NCBI GenBank assembly: GCA_023404345.1
Contig: JAEYCB010000003.1
Location: forward strand, 62,001 to 126,000
Length of the DNA: 64,000 bases
Reading direction: 5' to 3'
From: Bacillota bacterium
Lineage (GTDB): Bacteria > Bacillota > Clostridia > Christensenellales > Aristaeellaceae
The translations under genes and the position numbers were made by a program. Of this stretch, positions 7,802 to 16,653 are shown one piece after another; the stretch's first letter is position 1; every line of letters starts with the position of its first letter. Under the pieces are notes generated by a model. It was not told where the DNA came from. It did no database searches and saw only the letters and a program-made list of their open reading frames with translations.

Positions 7802-9178
7802 ATGGGTGTTACAAATTCAAATAAAGTCATCAGTACGGACCGTATCGCCTGCGACGGATCTCTCCGTGTAACGCTGGCACTGACGGCCGCTCCCGATATT
7901 TTGACCAATCCCACCGACATCGTGCTGGCGCTGGACCGCTCCGGCAGCATGGCCGGCGAGCCGTTGGCCAATGTGAAACTGGGTGCAAAAACGTTTATAG
8001 ATATCATTGAAAACGCCACCGGCGGTTCCGGACAAATCGGCTCAGGCAGCCGCATCGGCGTGATGAGCTTTGCCACCGCCGCCACGACCGACACGCAGCT
8101 CATCACCTCCGTCGATGCGCTCAAAACTGCCGTGGACGCGAGGGCGTCCGGCGGAAGTACCAACCACGCCGACGCCTTTGAAAAGGCGACGCAATTGTTC
8201 GACCCCCAGTCGAGCAATGCCAGGGTGATTGTGATGTTTACCGACGGCAACACGACCGTTGGTTTGCCGCCCGCCCCGGTAGCTGCCGCGGCCCGCGCGC
8301 AGGGCATCATCATCTACTGTATCGGGCTGATCGGCTCAGACGGTCTGGATGTGAATGCCCTGAACGAATGGGCCACCGATCCCGATGCGTCCCACGTGGC
8401 AGTGACGCCCGATGCCGCGGATCTGGAGGCTCTCTTTGCCGAGTTGGCAGCCAACATCTCCAAGACAGGCGCCACCGATATCGTCATCAACGAGGTTCTT
8501 AATCCTGAGTTTGTCATTACCAGCCTGAATGATCCCACCCGCGGGTCCGCCTCCACGCTGGATTCGCATACCATTCGGTGGACCATTCCAGCCCTGGGTG
8601 TGACCGCCAGCGAAAGCGCCGCACTGGAATTTTTCATCCGGCACGAAAGCCAGGAGCCGGGTGAAAAGCTGGTGAATGAATCCATTGAATATACCGACGC
8701 CGAGGGGAATCTGGTGGTTTTCCCCAAGCCGACGGTGACGGTGGACTGCGACGTGGTGGTACAGCCCGACCCGTGCCCCGTGCCCATAGATCTGACCGCA
8801 GAGAGCTGCAAGGCTACGGTGCTCGTGGATATGGGAGATGTGTACCTGGAATCCCAGGGACGCATTGTTCAACTGGACGTGACGGTGAAAAACGTATGTC
8901 CGGGCAAACGGGTGGCGCTTGCCGCCATTTTGACCGAGGTAGATGAAAATGGAATGGAGTACCAGCGCGGCATGAAGGTGATGACCCTGCCCGCCCACAG
9001 CTCCCCCACCTGCCGGGATGTGCGGGTCAAGTGCATCAAATTCGTGGTGCCTGAGGGCCTGGACGTATCGGGCGGTTCGCCGGTTTCGCTGTGCAATCCA
9101 CGCAGCTTCAAGGCACGTTTCCTGGCAAACGTCATCGACACCGATTACCGCTGCTGCGAGTCCCTTGTGACCGAGTAA
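7802..9178 (+). CDS. von Willebrand factor A domain protein
   Basis: Start at ATG 7802 (458 residues) is set by AGAAGGAGG nine bases before it. The VWA domain covers about residues 36-210 and carries an intact metal-dependent adhesion site: DRSGS (Asp 45, Ser 47, Ser 49), Thr 120 in GGSTNHADAF and Asp 148 in MFTDGN. It is followed by a beta-rich region (about 220-330) resembling a DUF11-like repeat. A cysteine-containing C-terminal domain (about 345-458) has eight or so Cys residues in pairs or singly. There is no signal peptide or membrane anchor, odd for an adhesion-type protein; it may be intracellular or leave by another route. It is divergent from the polysaccharide synthase operon. Confidence 0.85.
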   Translation: MGVTNSNKVISTDRIACDGSLRVTLALTAAPDILTNPTDIVLALDRSGSMAGEPLANVKLGAKTFIDIIENATGGSGQIGSGSRIGVMSFATAATTDTQLITSVDALKTAVDARASGGSTNHADAFEKATQLFDPQSSNARVIVMFTDGNTTVGLPPAPVAAAARAQGIIIYCIGLIGSDGLDVNALNEWATDPDASHVAVTPDAADLEALFAELAANISKTGATDIVINEVLNPEFVITSLNDPTRGSASTLDSHTIRWTIPALGVTASESAALEFFIRHESQEPGEKLVNESIEYTDAEGNLVVFPKPTVTVDCDVVVQPDPCPVPIDLTAESCKATVLVDMGDVYLESQGRIVQLDVTVKNVCPGKRVALAAILTEVDENGMEYQRGMKVMTLPAHSSPTCRDVRVKCIKFVVPEGLDVSGGSPVSLCNPRSFKARFLANVIDTDYRCCESLVTE

Positions 9179-9188
9179 GCGCAAAACG

Positions 9189-9211
9189 CCCGCCGCCCGA
9201 TGGGCGGCGGG
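9189..9211. terminator. Hairpin between convergent genes
   Basis: CCCGCCGCCC (9189-9198) pairs with GGGCGGCGGG (9202-9211) around a three-base loop, ten bases after the VWA gene stop. Neither side has a long T run, so termination is likely but not textbook. Confidence 0.55.
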
Positions 9212-9266
9212 TACATAAACCATTTCTCTGAAAGAGGCTGCGGATGAACCCGTTTTCACCGCGTCT

Positions 9267-10031
9267 TTATTTTTTACCCAGCCGTGCGGCGGCATGCACC
9301 GGCATATCAATACGTACCTGTGCGACGCGCTGCCCCACGCTCACCTGCATACAGGCATCCAGCCCCGCATCGCGCATCTGTTCCACCACACCGCGGATAG
9401 CGTTGACATACAGGCGATAGTCGCGGATCAGCGGCTTCATATGCCTGCCGCCCGCCAAAGGCACCGGCATGCGGGACAGCACGTCGCTGACCAGCCGCTC
9501 GGTGTCCGGCACGCTCAGTTCTTCCTCAATTACATGCCTGAGCACGCGCAGACGCCCCTGAATGCCTGGCACACGCAAAAGTGCCTGAGCATACCCCTCG
9601 CACAGACCGTGCTCACGCAGCAGCTTCATCGCCTCGTCGCCCAGGTTCAAAAGGCGCAGCTTTTTGCGGATGGTGGCCGGCGTTCGCCCGATGCGTGCGG
9701 CCAGCTCCTTGGGGTCCATGCCGGTGGCCAGCAGCGCGCGGTATTCCTCCGCTTCGTCCAGATATTGCAGGCTGCCACGCATCAGCTGATCCAACAGCCG
9801 CGCCACACGCCTTTCCATGCATTCCGCAGGGCAAGTAACCGCATCTACGCAGGCCTGGCCCGCATCCCGCATGCGCCGCAGGGTGTTAAGGCCTCCCACT
9901 AGGGTGTAGCGCCCATCCGGACGCTGGGACAGTACCACCGCGCCATCGGGCGCACCCTCCGCGCTTTCTTCCCAGGGTTCCACGATCTCTCCGATGGGTA
10001 CCCATCGTACCTGATTGGCCGCCGCTTGCAT
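9267..10031 (-). CDS. ParB/Noc-like nucleoid protein with degenerate CTP-binding motif
   Basis: The 254-residue protein aligns in layout with ParB/Noc. A short N-terminal domain carries VRWVPIGEIVEPW. A helix-turn-helix region follows (about residues 85-160) with LDEAEEYRALLATGMDPKEL and IGRTPATIRKKLRLLNL. The hallmark GERR box of ParB is replaced by GGLNTLRR (about 47-54), and the second box (ENIQR-like) reads LLDQLMRGSLQ. CTP-dependent clamp closure may therefore be lost or altered. AAAGGAGG precedes ATG 10031. It follows rsmG, a position where Firmicutes often carry noc. Whether it still spreads on DNA is uncertain. Confidence 0.75.
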   Translation of the reverse strand: MQAAANQVRWVPIGEIVEPWEESAEGAPDGAVVLSQRPDGRYTLVGGLNTLRRMRDAGQACVDAVTCPAECMERRVARLLDQLMRGSLQYLDEAEEYRALLATGMDPKELAARIGRTPATIRKKLRLLNLGDEAMKLLREHGLCEGYAQALLRVPGIQGRLRVLRHVIEEELSVPDTERLVSDVLSRMPVPLAGGRHMKPLIRDYRLYVNAIRGVVEQMRDAGLDACMQVSVGQRVAQVRIDMPVHAAARLGKK

Positions 10032-10186
10032 CTAACGGCCTCCTTTGCTCAACGGATCGGACGCGCCCTGAGGCCGCTCATGCCCTCCCCCTTGACATGC
10101 GGGGCCTCGAGGGCGCGCCCATGCCTATGTCATTCCTCCCCCGCAGGCTGCTTTCCTGCACTGCAGAGGCCGGAACCGTTCGACAT

Positions 10187-10223
10187 AAAAAGCCGCGGCG
10201 CGCCCGAAAAAAAGCGCGCCGCG
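10187..10223 (-). terminator. Terminator after rsmG
   Basis: GCGGCGCGC (10195-10203) pairs with GCGCGCCGC (10214-10222), followed on the minus strand by TTTTT (10187-10191). The loop itself holds seven A on the plus strand. It separates rsmG from the ParB-like gene, about 155 bases further on. The rest of the 211-base gap holds nothing I recognise. Confidence 0.8.
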
Positions 10224-10242
10224 TGCCATATCTTGACCCTTT

Positions 10243-11031
10243 TTATCCCTTTGTATTCCCTGTCCCCAATGGAGAACGGCCGGGCGTGCCGGCTTTCCGG
10301 GGATATTGTCGAACGGTTTTTTCCTCCTTCCGGCAGGCAACCACGATATGCCGCCAGTCCGGTTGTCCCGGAACGGTTACCGGCAGCGCCTCCAGCGCGC
10401 CGCCGCCAAGCATCCGCGCGGCCCGGCCGCCCGCCTCCAGCTCGTCCTGGGCAGCGGGGCCCTTGTAGCAGAGCATACGCCCGCCCACCGCCACAAAGGG
10501 CAGCAGCAGCTCGCACAGCACCGGCAGCGGAGCCACCGCCCGCGCCACGGCCAGATCATAGCGTTCGCGGTGTTCCGGAGCGCGCGCGCCATCCTCGGCC
10601 CGCGCATGCACAAGGCGTACATTAGTCAGTCCCAGCTCCTCCACCACCGCCGAGAGAAAGGAGATTCGCTTCTGAAGCGCGTCTAGCAGGGTCACCCGCA
10701 GGTCAGGCCGCGCAATCGCCAGCGGCAGGCCGGGAAAGCCCGCTCCACTTCCCACGTCAATCAGACGTGCGCCATGCGTAAACACCCCTTCCAGCCGGAG
10801 GGGAGCCAAAGAATCCAGATAATGCCGGTGGAGCGCCACCGCAAAATCCGTATCCCCGGTCAGGTTCATGCGGGTGTTCCATTCGCACAACAGCCGGTGA
10901 TAGCGCGCAAGGCGCGCCGGTGCAGCGGCATCTGCACCCAGGCCATCCAGGCTCTGCGCCAGCTCGGCCTCCCATGCATCCAAGTTTACAGCTTCAGCCC
11001 CAGGTATTTCACGCCCCAGTATTTCACCCAT
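10243..11031 (-). CDS. rsmG: 16S rRNA (guanine-527-N7) methyltransferase
   Basis: The 262-residue protein matches RsmG/GidB: LARYHRLLCEWNTRMNLTG near the start, HRHYLDSLAPL, the SAM site LIDVGSGAGFPGLPLAIA (about residues 88-105), LLDALQKRISFL, and the following VHARAED. It methylates N7 of G527 in 16S rRNA. The chosen ATG 11031 (GAGG eight bases upstream) overlaps the preceding YdcF-like gene by 46 bases. A TTG just after that gene's stop is an alternative. The C-terminus is about 20 residues longer than usual and basic. Confidence 0.95.
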   Translation of the reverse strand: MGEILGREIPGAEAVNLDAWEAELAQSLDGLGADAAAPARLARYHRLLCEWNTRMNLTGDTDFAVALHRHYLDSLAPLRLEGVFTHGARLIDVGSGAGFPGLPLAIARPDLRVTLLDALQKRISFLSAVVEELGLTNVRLVHARAEDGARAPEHRERYDLAVARAVAPLPVLCELLLPFVAVGGRMLCYKGPAAQDELEAGGRAARMLGGGALEALPVTVPGQPDWRHIVVACRKEEKTVRQYPRKAGTPGRSPLGTGNTKG

Positions 11032-11612
11032 GCCAACGCCTCACGCATATGATTTTTCAGCCAGTAATTCCATTCCGGCCTGCACGGACTGCCGGCTCCC
11101 TGCGCCTCCAGTCCCGCGTCGCGCGCGAGGGCCAGCGCGCGCGGCAGGTGATAATCGCTGGTCACGATCAGCGGCTTCTGGCAGCCCTTTTCCTGCAAAA
11201 TCGCCCAGGCGTTTCGAATGTTCTCCTTTGTATCCACGCTGTGCGGATCGCTGATGACATGCTCCTCGCTCAATCCCTCGCTGATGAGCACCGCACGCAT
11301 CACATCGCCCTCAGGAGCGGGCTCCTGTCCGCCCTGACCGCCGGTGACCACCATGTAGCATGGGTTCTTTTCATAGCACTCCTTGGCTTTGTCCAACCGC
11401 CAGCGCAGCTGCACGGACGGTTCGCCCGAAGGCAGCACCTGCGCTCCCAGCACGATGATGCTGTCATAATCCGTAGGCTGCGGCACGTTTACCTCCCAAT
11501 AATACACCAGACCGATCAGCGCGGCATAGCACACAACGCCGGCCACCACCAGCCATAAAAGCGCCAGCAGCACCTTGACCGCCCAACGGCATTTTTTCCC
11601 TGTTTTCTCCAT
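10986..11612 (-). CDS. YdcF/SanA family protein (DUF218)
   Basis: The 208-residue protein has an N-terminal membrane helix (about residues 12-36) and a DUF218 domain. It carries DSIIVLGAQVLPSGEPSVQL, RLDKAKE, VVTGGQG, EGDVMRAVLISEG, and the conserved SVDTKENIRNAW followed by VTSDYHLPRAL. Relatives such as SanA and ElyC act in envelope integrity, with evidence for a role in lipid-carrier or peptidoglycan precursor metabolism. It sits between radC and rsmG on the same strand with overlapping or nearly abutting ends. Confidence 0.9.
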   Translation of the reverse strand: MEKTGKKCRWAVKVLLALLWLVVAGVVCYAALIGLVYYWEVNVPQPTDYDSIIVLGAQVLPSGEPSVQLRWRLDKAKECYEKNPCYMVVTGGQGGQEPAPEGDVMRAVLISEGLSEEHVISDPHSVDTKENIRNAWAILQEKGCQKPLIVTSDYHLPRALALARDAGLEAQGAGSPCRPEWNYWLKNHMREALAWVKYWGVKYLGLKL

Positions 11613-11615
11613 GCG

Positions 11616-12395
11616 TTACGTTTGCTTTTCCTTTCGTTTCTTCATCAGTTCGGCCCGAATGAGCATTTCGCCATCCGAATTGGCCACGCGGGTCAGCAGA
11701 CGGTCCTCACGCTTCTCGCGGATAATCAGCCCGCAGCCCGCCATGCTCAGCGCCTCCCTGCCGGATACGACGATGTGGTCCGCCATCGCCACGCCCAGCG
11801 AACTTAGCAGCGCCGCCAGCTGTCGCGTTACCTCCACATCCTGCTGCGACGGCACGGGCGACCCTCCCGGATGGTTGTGGCACAGCACTACGGAGTGCGC
11901 GTTATGCCTGAGCACCGCCTCCGCCACCACTCGCGGATACGCCTGCACTTCGTCAATCGAACCGCGTGCAATGAGTTCATCCGCAATCAGCTGCATCTTG
12001 CCATCCAGGCATACGGCGTAAAAGTGCTCCGTCCGCAGACCCTGAAGCAGCCTCACGGCGTGCTTTTCAGCCATGCCGCGGTTGCAGATCAGCTTGCCGG
12101 TATTTTCCCGGCTCATCTCCATGCGCCGGGCGGCGTGGCTGAACAGGCTGAGCAGCAGCGCCGCATACTGGCCCACGCCTTCGACCTTCATCAGCTCTTC
12201 CACAGGCGCTTCCAGTACGGCGTGCAGGGTTCCGAACCTATCAAGCAGGCGGTGCGCCAAGGGGTTTACGTTGCGCTGGGGAATGGCGTAAAACAGCATC
12301 AGCTCCAGCACCTCATGGTCTGCAAAACTGTCCAGGCCTCCGGAGAGGAATCTCTCCCTCATCCGCTGTCTGTGCCCGGCATGTTCTCCCGCCAT
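11616..12395 (-). CDS. radC: RadC family (JAB/MPN domain) protein
   Basis: The 259-residue protein has the RadC layout: an N-terminal helix-hairpin-helix region (DHEVLELMLFYAIPQRNVNPLA, VEGVGQYAALLL) and a C-terminal JAMM/MPN+ domain. The metal motif HNHPGGSPVPSQQD carries the two His, Ser and Asp. Despite its name, a DNA repair function is not established; a metalloprotease or nuclease-related role is debated. The C-terminus is extended by a basic tail (about 30 residues). It is divergent from cdaA and leads the radC, ydcF-like, rsmG cluster. Confidence 0.93.
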   Translation of the reverse strand: MAGEHAGHRQRMRERFLSGGLDSFADHEVLELMLFYAIPQRNVNPLAHRLLDRFGTLHAVLEAPVEELMKVEGVGQYAALLLSLFSHAARRMEMSRENTGKLICNRGMAEKHAVRLLQGLRTEHFYAVCLDGKMQLIADELIARGSIDEVQAYPRVVAEAVLRHNAHSVVLCHNHPGGSPVPSQQDVEVTRQLAALLSSLGVAMADHIVVSGREALSMAGCGLIIREKREDRLLTRVANSDGEMLIRAELMKKRKEKQT

Positions 12396-12525
12396 ACAGC
12401 CGCCCCCTCCGCCTGCTTATGGCATAGTATAGCATAAAACCGCTTCTTTGTACAAACGCTTCGGCAGCGTTTTGTAACAACTGATCCATAAGCCGCCGCA
12501 AGGGCAAAAAAACGGCCGAAGGGGG

Positions 12526-12554
12526 TTTAATCCGCTTGAAGCATGTTGTATAAT
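12526..12554 (+). promoter_or_regulatory. Predicted promoter of the cdaA operon
   Basis: A perfect TATAAT lies at 12549-12554, with a weak TTTAAT-type -35 seventeen bases upstream. The GGGAGGGG ribosome binding site of cdaA follows about 30 bases later. This sits in the 200-base divergent gap between radC and cdaA. Confidence 0.6.
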
Positions 12555-12596
12555 AGTAGGTAGTATACGCATTCATCGCGGCAGGGAGGGGAACCG

Positions 12597-13454
12597 ATGG
12601 AGACCTTGTGGGCACAAATCCAGACCGTGCTTTGGAACGTGTTCAACCGCCCCACCATCGCCGATGTGCTGGACATTCTCATTGTGGCCTTTTTGCTCTA
12701 CGAGCTGCTCATGCTCACCAAGGAAACACGTGCCAGCGCCGTTCTCAAGGGGTTGGTCACGCTGGTGGTAGCCAGCTGGGTAAGCGATCTTCTGGGCCTG
12801 ACGGCGCTCAACTGGGTGCTGCTCAACGTGGTCAACAACGGCGCGGTGGTGCTGGTCATCCTGTTTCAGCCGGAGCTGCGCAAGGCGCTGGAGCAGCTCG
12901 GGCGCGGTGCCATTCATAAAACGGCCGTATCCGCCGATCTGGAGGAAAGCGGCCATATCGTCAATGAAATCACCAACTGTCTGCTCACCCTCAGCCGCCG
13001 CCGCGTGGGCGCGCTAATTGTCATCGAGCAGCGCATCGGCCTCAAGGATATCATCGAGACAGGCACCTCGCTCAATTCTCAGATATCCGCAGCGCTTCTG
13101 GAAAACATTTTTGAGCCCAACACCCCCCTGCACGACGGCGCGGTGGTCATCCGCGGGCCGCGTATCATGGCGGCGGCCTGCATCCTCAGCCTCAGCGAGG
13201 GCAAGGGCATTAGCCGCGAGCTGGGTACCCGCCACCGCGCGGCCCTGGGCGTAACCGAAACAACCGACGCTATTTCCCTGATTGTCAGCGAGGAAACCGG
13301 CACCATCTCCGTAGCGCGCAACGGGCGGCTGACCCGCCACCTGGACCGTGCGGCGCTGGAGGACCTGCTTTTGTCCATCTACCATCAAAAAGAAACGGGG
13401 CTGTGGTCTACTTTAATGGAAAAAACCAAGCGCCGGAAAGGAGGCGCCGAATGA
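12597..13454 (+). CDS. cdaA: Diadenylate cyclase CdaA
   Basis: The 285-residue membrane enzyme makes cyclic di-AMP from two ATP. Membrane helices fill roughly residues 20-92. The DAC domain follows with the metal/nucleotide motif DGA (180-182, in NTPLHDGAVVIRG) and RHR (212-214, in GTRHRAALGVTE), both intact. The next gene (YbbR/CdaR) overlaps by four bases, the normal cdaA-cdaR arrangement in Firmicutes, where c-di-AMP controls potassium, osmolyte balance and wall homeostasis. glmM, often the third member, is not adjacent; unrelated genes follow. Confidence 0.97.
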   Translation: METLWAQIQTVLWNVFNRPTIADVLDILIVAFLLYELLMLTKETRASAVLKGLVTLVVASWVSDLLGLTALNWVLLNVVNNGAVVLVILFQPELRKALEQLGRGAIHKTAVSADLEESGHIVNEITNCLLTLSRRRVGALIVIEQRIGLKDIIETGTSLNSQISAALLENIFEPNTPLHDGAVVIRGPRIMAAACILSLSEGKGISRELGTRHRAALGVTETTDAISLIVSEETGTISVARNGRLTRHLDRAALEDLLLSIYHQKETGLWSTLMEKTKRRKGGAE

Positions 13455-14797
13455 ACGCCGAGCCCAAAAAGGCTGCTGAGCAGCCGCGTCCCAGCCTGCG
13501 CAAGGCGCTCAAGGGCGCCCCGCGGCGTCTTTGGCGCCTGATTTATCATAACTGGCCCTGGAAGCTGCTGGCGCTGTTTCTTGCGCTGTGCCTGTGGGCA
13601 GGGTTGATTACCCAGGACCCTACCCTCACGCGTGAGCGCGTGTTTACCGACGTGGCGGTCAACGTGGTGGGGGCTGACACGCTCCGCCGCAACAGCGGGC
13701 TGATCGTCCTTTCCGGTCTGGAGGATGAAAACCTTACTGCGCGCCTGCGCGTGGATGTACCCCAGCGCGAATATAACACGGTAACCGCATCCAACTATAA
13801 TCCCCGCGTGGATCTTACGCGCATCACCAAGGCCGGTGAGCAGACCCTTCGCATCAACACCACCTCCACCTCCACCTACGGTACTGTGCAGGACATCATT
13901 CCCGAAACCATCACCGTGGTGGTGGATGAATACGTGACCAACTACCGTGTGCCCGTATCCGTCAATATCATTGGTGAATATCCGGAAGGGTTCTATGGCA
14001 CTCCGATTTCGCTGGACCCCTCCGCCGTCACCCTCAGCGGTCCCAAAAGCCTGGTGGACCAAATCACGCGCGTTTATGTGGACTTTGATGTCTCCCGTCT
14101 GGCTGCGAAAGCCGGCACCGTGCGCACGGCGCTTCCCATGCGCTTTGTTAATGCCGACGGCGACCCCGTGGAAAGCGACCTGCTGGAAGTTACCAGCGCG
14201 GATGTGGTGCTGCGTACCATCACCGTGGAGCAGGAACTCTACCCCACCCGCACCGTAAACCTGTCGAGCGAGGGGCTCACGGAAGGCCGGCCGGCCGATG
14301 GCTACCGTCTGGCAGGCGTAACCGTCTCCCCTTCCAGTGTGGTTGTTGCCGCTCCACAAAGCACACTGGATCTGCTGGACGATCTCTCCATCTCCGATCC
14401 GGTGGATATCACCGGCCGCACGGAAACCTTCTCCGTGGAGGTCGAGCCGCAATGGCCCGCCGAGTCGGTGTACCTCAGTACAGAAACCGTAACGCTCACC
14501 GTGGAAATCGAACCGGTGATGGTGTCGCGCACCTTTGAAAGCGTCAAGCTGTTCTCGCGCGGCGCAAGCAGCGATGTTTCGGTCAGCCTCAACACCAAAA
14601 CCCTGGGCATCGTGCTCAGGGGGCCGCAGCTCATCATGGACGGTCTGCGTGCGGCCAGCGTGGTGGCCTATGTGGACGTATCGGGTCTGGAACCCGGCAC
14701 CTATGAACTGCCCGTGGAGCTGCATGTGGAGGATACCGATATGACTGGTATGACCTTCACCGCCACGCCGTCCACCGTTTTGGCGACGGTGAAATAG
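13451..14797 (+). CDS. cdaR: YbbR-domain protein (CdaA regulator CdaR)
   Basis: Start at ATG 13451 within an ATGA overlap with cdaA (448 residues). One N-terminal membrane helix (about residues 33-52, WPWKLLALFLALCLWAGLIT) anchors a large external part built of repeated YbbR domains. These are recognisable by recurring VPVSVNIIGEYPEG, DPSAVTLSGPKSLVD and later SPSSVVVAAPQSTLD-type segments, about four units. CdaR binds CdaA and modulates its activity. Length and order match the family. Confidence 0.93.
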   Translation: MNAEPKKAAEQPRPSLRKALKGAPRRLWRLIYHNWPWKLLALFLALCLWAGLITQDPTLTRERVFTDVAVNVVGADTLRRNSGLIVLSGLEDENLTARLRVDVPQREYNTVTASNYNPRVDLTRITKAGEQTLRINTTSTSTYGTVQDIIPETITVVVDEYVTNYRVPVSVNIIGEYPEGFYGTPISLDPSAVTLSGPKSLVDQITRVYVDFDVSRLAAKAGTVRTALPMRFVNADGDPVESDLLEVTSADVVLRTITVEQELYPTRTVNLSSEGLTEGRPADGYRLAGVTVSPSSVVVAAPQSTLDLLDDLSISDPVDITGRTETFSVEVEPQWPAESVYLSTETVTLTVEIEPVMVSRTFESVKLFSRGASSDVSVSLNTKTLGIVLRGPQLIMDGLRAASVVAYVDVSGLEPGTYELPVELHVEDTDMTGMTFTATPSTVLATVK

Positions 14798-14818
14798 TCC
14801 ATGGAAAGGAGCCGGTGA

Positions 14819-15955
14819 ATGAACGGCTTTGCCAACGCGATTCTGACTTTGCTTCTCAGCTGGATGCGCGTGTTTATCAACGATTTATGGCGCCTTTTGT
14901 CCAGCGAGGATGCAGGTATATTCTACCGTTTTCTGGCTGACAACTGGAAAATCATTGTGCTCATTCTCTGTGCAGGCGGCTTTGTGATAGACCGCATCAT
15001 CTATCTGATCCGCTGGCGGCCATATTACGTGTGGTCATCCAAGCTGGGCCGCCTCAAACGCGCACGGGCCAGCCGGCACGATGAGGCGGACGGAGGAGAG
15101 GAAGATGCGGCTTTTCCTGCACCGGAAGAGCAGGACGTTCCTTTCTCTGTGCAGGACAATCCTTTTCCGAATGATTCCGCGCCCTACGCACCCGAATTTA
15201 CCGGTCAGGCGTATGCCCCTGCTTATGAACCGGCGCAGGCCTATAGCCCCGCGTCGGATTTCGCACCCAGCGCCCAGGTCCCCGCTATGGATCAGGCAAC
15301 CGTGCAATATGCCCCGCTGGAGCAGGGGCCGCTGTATGCGCCCTATGCCCAGCCCTACCAGCCGCCGCAGGATCTTGATCCCGTCTTTGATGGGACGGAG
15401 GACCGCTGGGAGGAGGGCGACGCACTGGTCAAGCCCCTGTGGGACAACCCCGCCGAGGGCATGGACCTATTCTTCGGCGCGCCACGGCCTGAACCCATTC
15501 AGTCCATCCGCGATATGCAAGCCGGCTTTGCCCCGCCCAAGCCGCCGGAGGAACTGTACGCTCCTGTGCCAGCGCCGCCCGTACCGCCGCCCGCTGTGGA
15601 AGCGGGTCCGGTGCATCCCGGTCTGGATGCTGAGGAGTTCCGCGAGCGTCTGGGCCTGACACAGCCGCCGCCCCTCTCCCCCCTGGAAGAGGAAGCCCCG
15701 GACGAGGAGGAGCCCCGCCCCGTCATGCAAGCCCCCATCTTCCGTCCATTTACCATGCGCAATGACGGTCCTGTGCCCGCGCAGGGAGGAAGCGCCCTCA
15801 GACGGCTGGCCAAAAGGGCGCGCGACCTGGTCGGCGTGGATGACGAGGATCATCGTCCCACCATTCACGACCTGCAGCCCACCGTGGATGTGACGCAGGC
15901 GTTTCATGAGCCCGTTTATCCCAAGCCCAGAGATCAGCAAGGCGGTGAGAAATGA
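14819..15955 (+). CDS. Membrane protein with long acidic, proline-rich tail (unknown function)
   Basis: The 378-residue protein has AAAGGAG before ATG 14819. A membrane helix near residues 41-60 (NWKIIVLILCAGGFVIDRII), possibly with an earlier amphipathic or membrane segment (about 3-20), is followed by RWRPYYVWSSKLGRLKRAR. About 260 residues of low-complexity sequence rich in Pro, Ala, Glu, Asp and Tyr follow, with YAPAYEPAQAY-like repeats. The C-terminus has a short ordered part (LRRLAKRARDLVG). It lies in the cda operon and overlaps the P-loop gene by four bases. I recognise no family; a disordered cytoplasmic scaffold is one reading. Confidence 0.7.
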   Translation: MNGFANAILTLLLSWMRVFINDLWRLLSSEDAGIFYRFLADNWKIIVLILCAGGFVIDRIIYLIRWRPYYVWSSKLGRLKRARASRHDEADGGEEDAAFPAPEEQDVPFSVQDNPFPNDSAPYAPEFTGQAYAPAYEPAQAYSPASDFAPSAQVPAMDQATVQYAPLEQGPLYAPYAQPYQPPQDLDPVFDGTEDRWEEGDALVKPLWDNPAEGMDLFFGAPRPEPIQSIRDMQAGFAPPKPPEELYAPVPAPPVPPPAVEAGPVHPGLDAEEFRERLGLTQPPPLSPLEEEAPDEEEPRPVMQAPIFRPFTMRNDGPVPAQGGSALRRLAKRARDLVGVDDEDHRPTIHDLQPTVDVTQAFHEPVYPKPRDQQGGEK

Positions 15956-16653
15956 TGCTGCCCATTGACAAACGCTATATCGTGCTGGTGGGCAACTACG
16001 GCAGCGGCAAGACCGAGCTGGCCATCGCCATCGCGCGCATGCAGCGTGCACGGGAGCCGGAGGGCCGCGTGGCGCTGGTGGACCTGGATATCGTCAATCC
16101 CTATTTTCGCAGCGCCGAGCAGCACGCGTTGCTGGAAGCGGAGGGCATCGAGGTGTTCATGCCCTCCTTTGCCATGTCTACGGTGGATATTCCCGCCCTG
16201 CCCGCGCAGATACAGGCGGTGTTCGAGCAGCCCTATGCGCATGTGGTCATCGACGTGGGCGGCGACGATACCGGAGCCACCGCCCTGGGCCGCTATGCGC
16301 CCTATACCCATGCCCTGCGCAATGAGATGAATGTACTCTATGTGGTCAACCCCTGCCGTCCTTTCAGCTCGTCGGTAGAGGATATCACCGGACTGTACCG
16401 CCTGATCGAGAGGCAGTCACGCTTGGCCCCCGATCATCTGGTGAACAATGCCAATTTGCAGGAATACACCACCCCGGAGGTGCTGCTCGCCGGTCAGGAG
16501 CTGCTCAAGCAGGCTGCTGCACAGCTGGACCGCCCCGTGAGCATGATCGCCGGGCGCGAGCACCTGAGGGATGCTCTGCCCGACGCGCTCAAGCCCCTGT
16601 TCTTTGCCTTTGAACCCATCATGAAACCGGATTGGCTGGTGGAGCCAGAATGA
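15952..16653 (+). CDS. P-loop nucleotide-binding protein (SIMIBI/CobQ-like)
   Basis: The 233-residue protein has a Walker A P-loop GNYGSGKTEL (about residues 13-22), a switch-like VDLDIVNPYFRSAEQ (about 44-58) and VVIDVGGDDTGATALG (about 98-113). These resemble SIMIBI-class NTPases in the MinD/CobQ group. A NPCRPFSSS segment and the NANLQEYTTPE motif are shared by uncharacterised clostridial proteins. It starts within an ATGATG overlapping the previous gene and its stop overlaps the start of the rsmF gene, so it is tightly coupled. Role unknown. Confidence 0.82.
   Translation: MMLPIDKRYIVLVGNYGSGKTELAIAIARMQRAREPEGRVALVDLDIVNPYFRSAEQHALLEAEGIEVFMPSFAMSTVDIPALPAQIQAVFEQPYAHVVIDVGGDDTGATALGRYAPYTHALRNEMNVLYVVNPCRPFSSSVEDITGLYRLIERQSRLAPDHLVNNANLQEYTTPEVLLAGQELLKQAAAQLDRPVSMIAGREHLRDALPDALKPLFFAFEPIMKPDWLVEPE

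Noticed and set aside
13385..14725. 446-codon open frame on the minus strand across cdaR
   Set aside because: It is the antisense of a clear YbbR gene; its protein is His/Gly-rich with no domain, as expected for shadow frames in high-GC genes.
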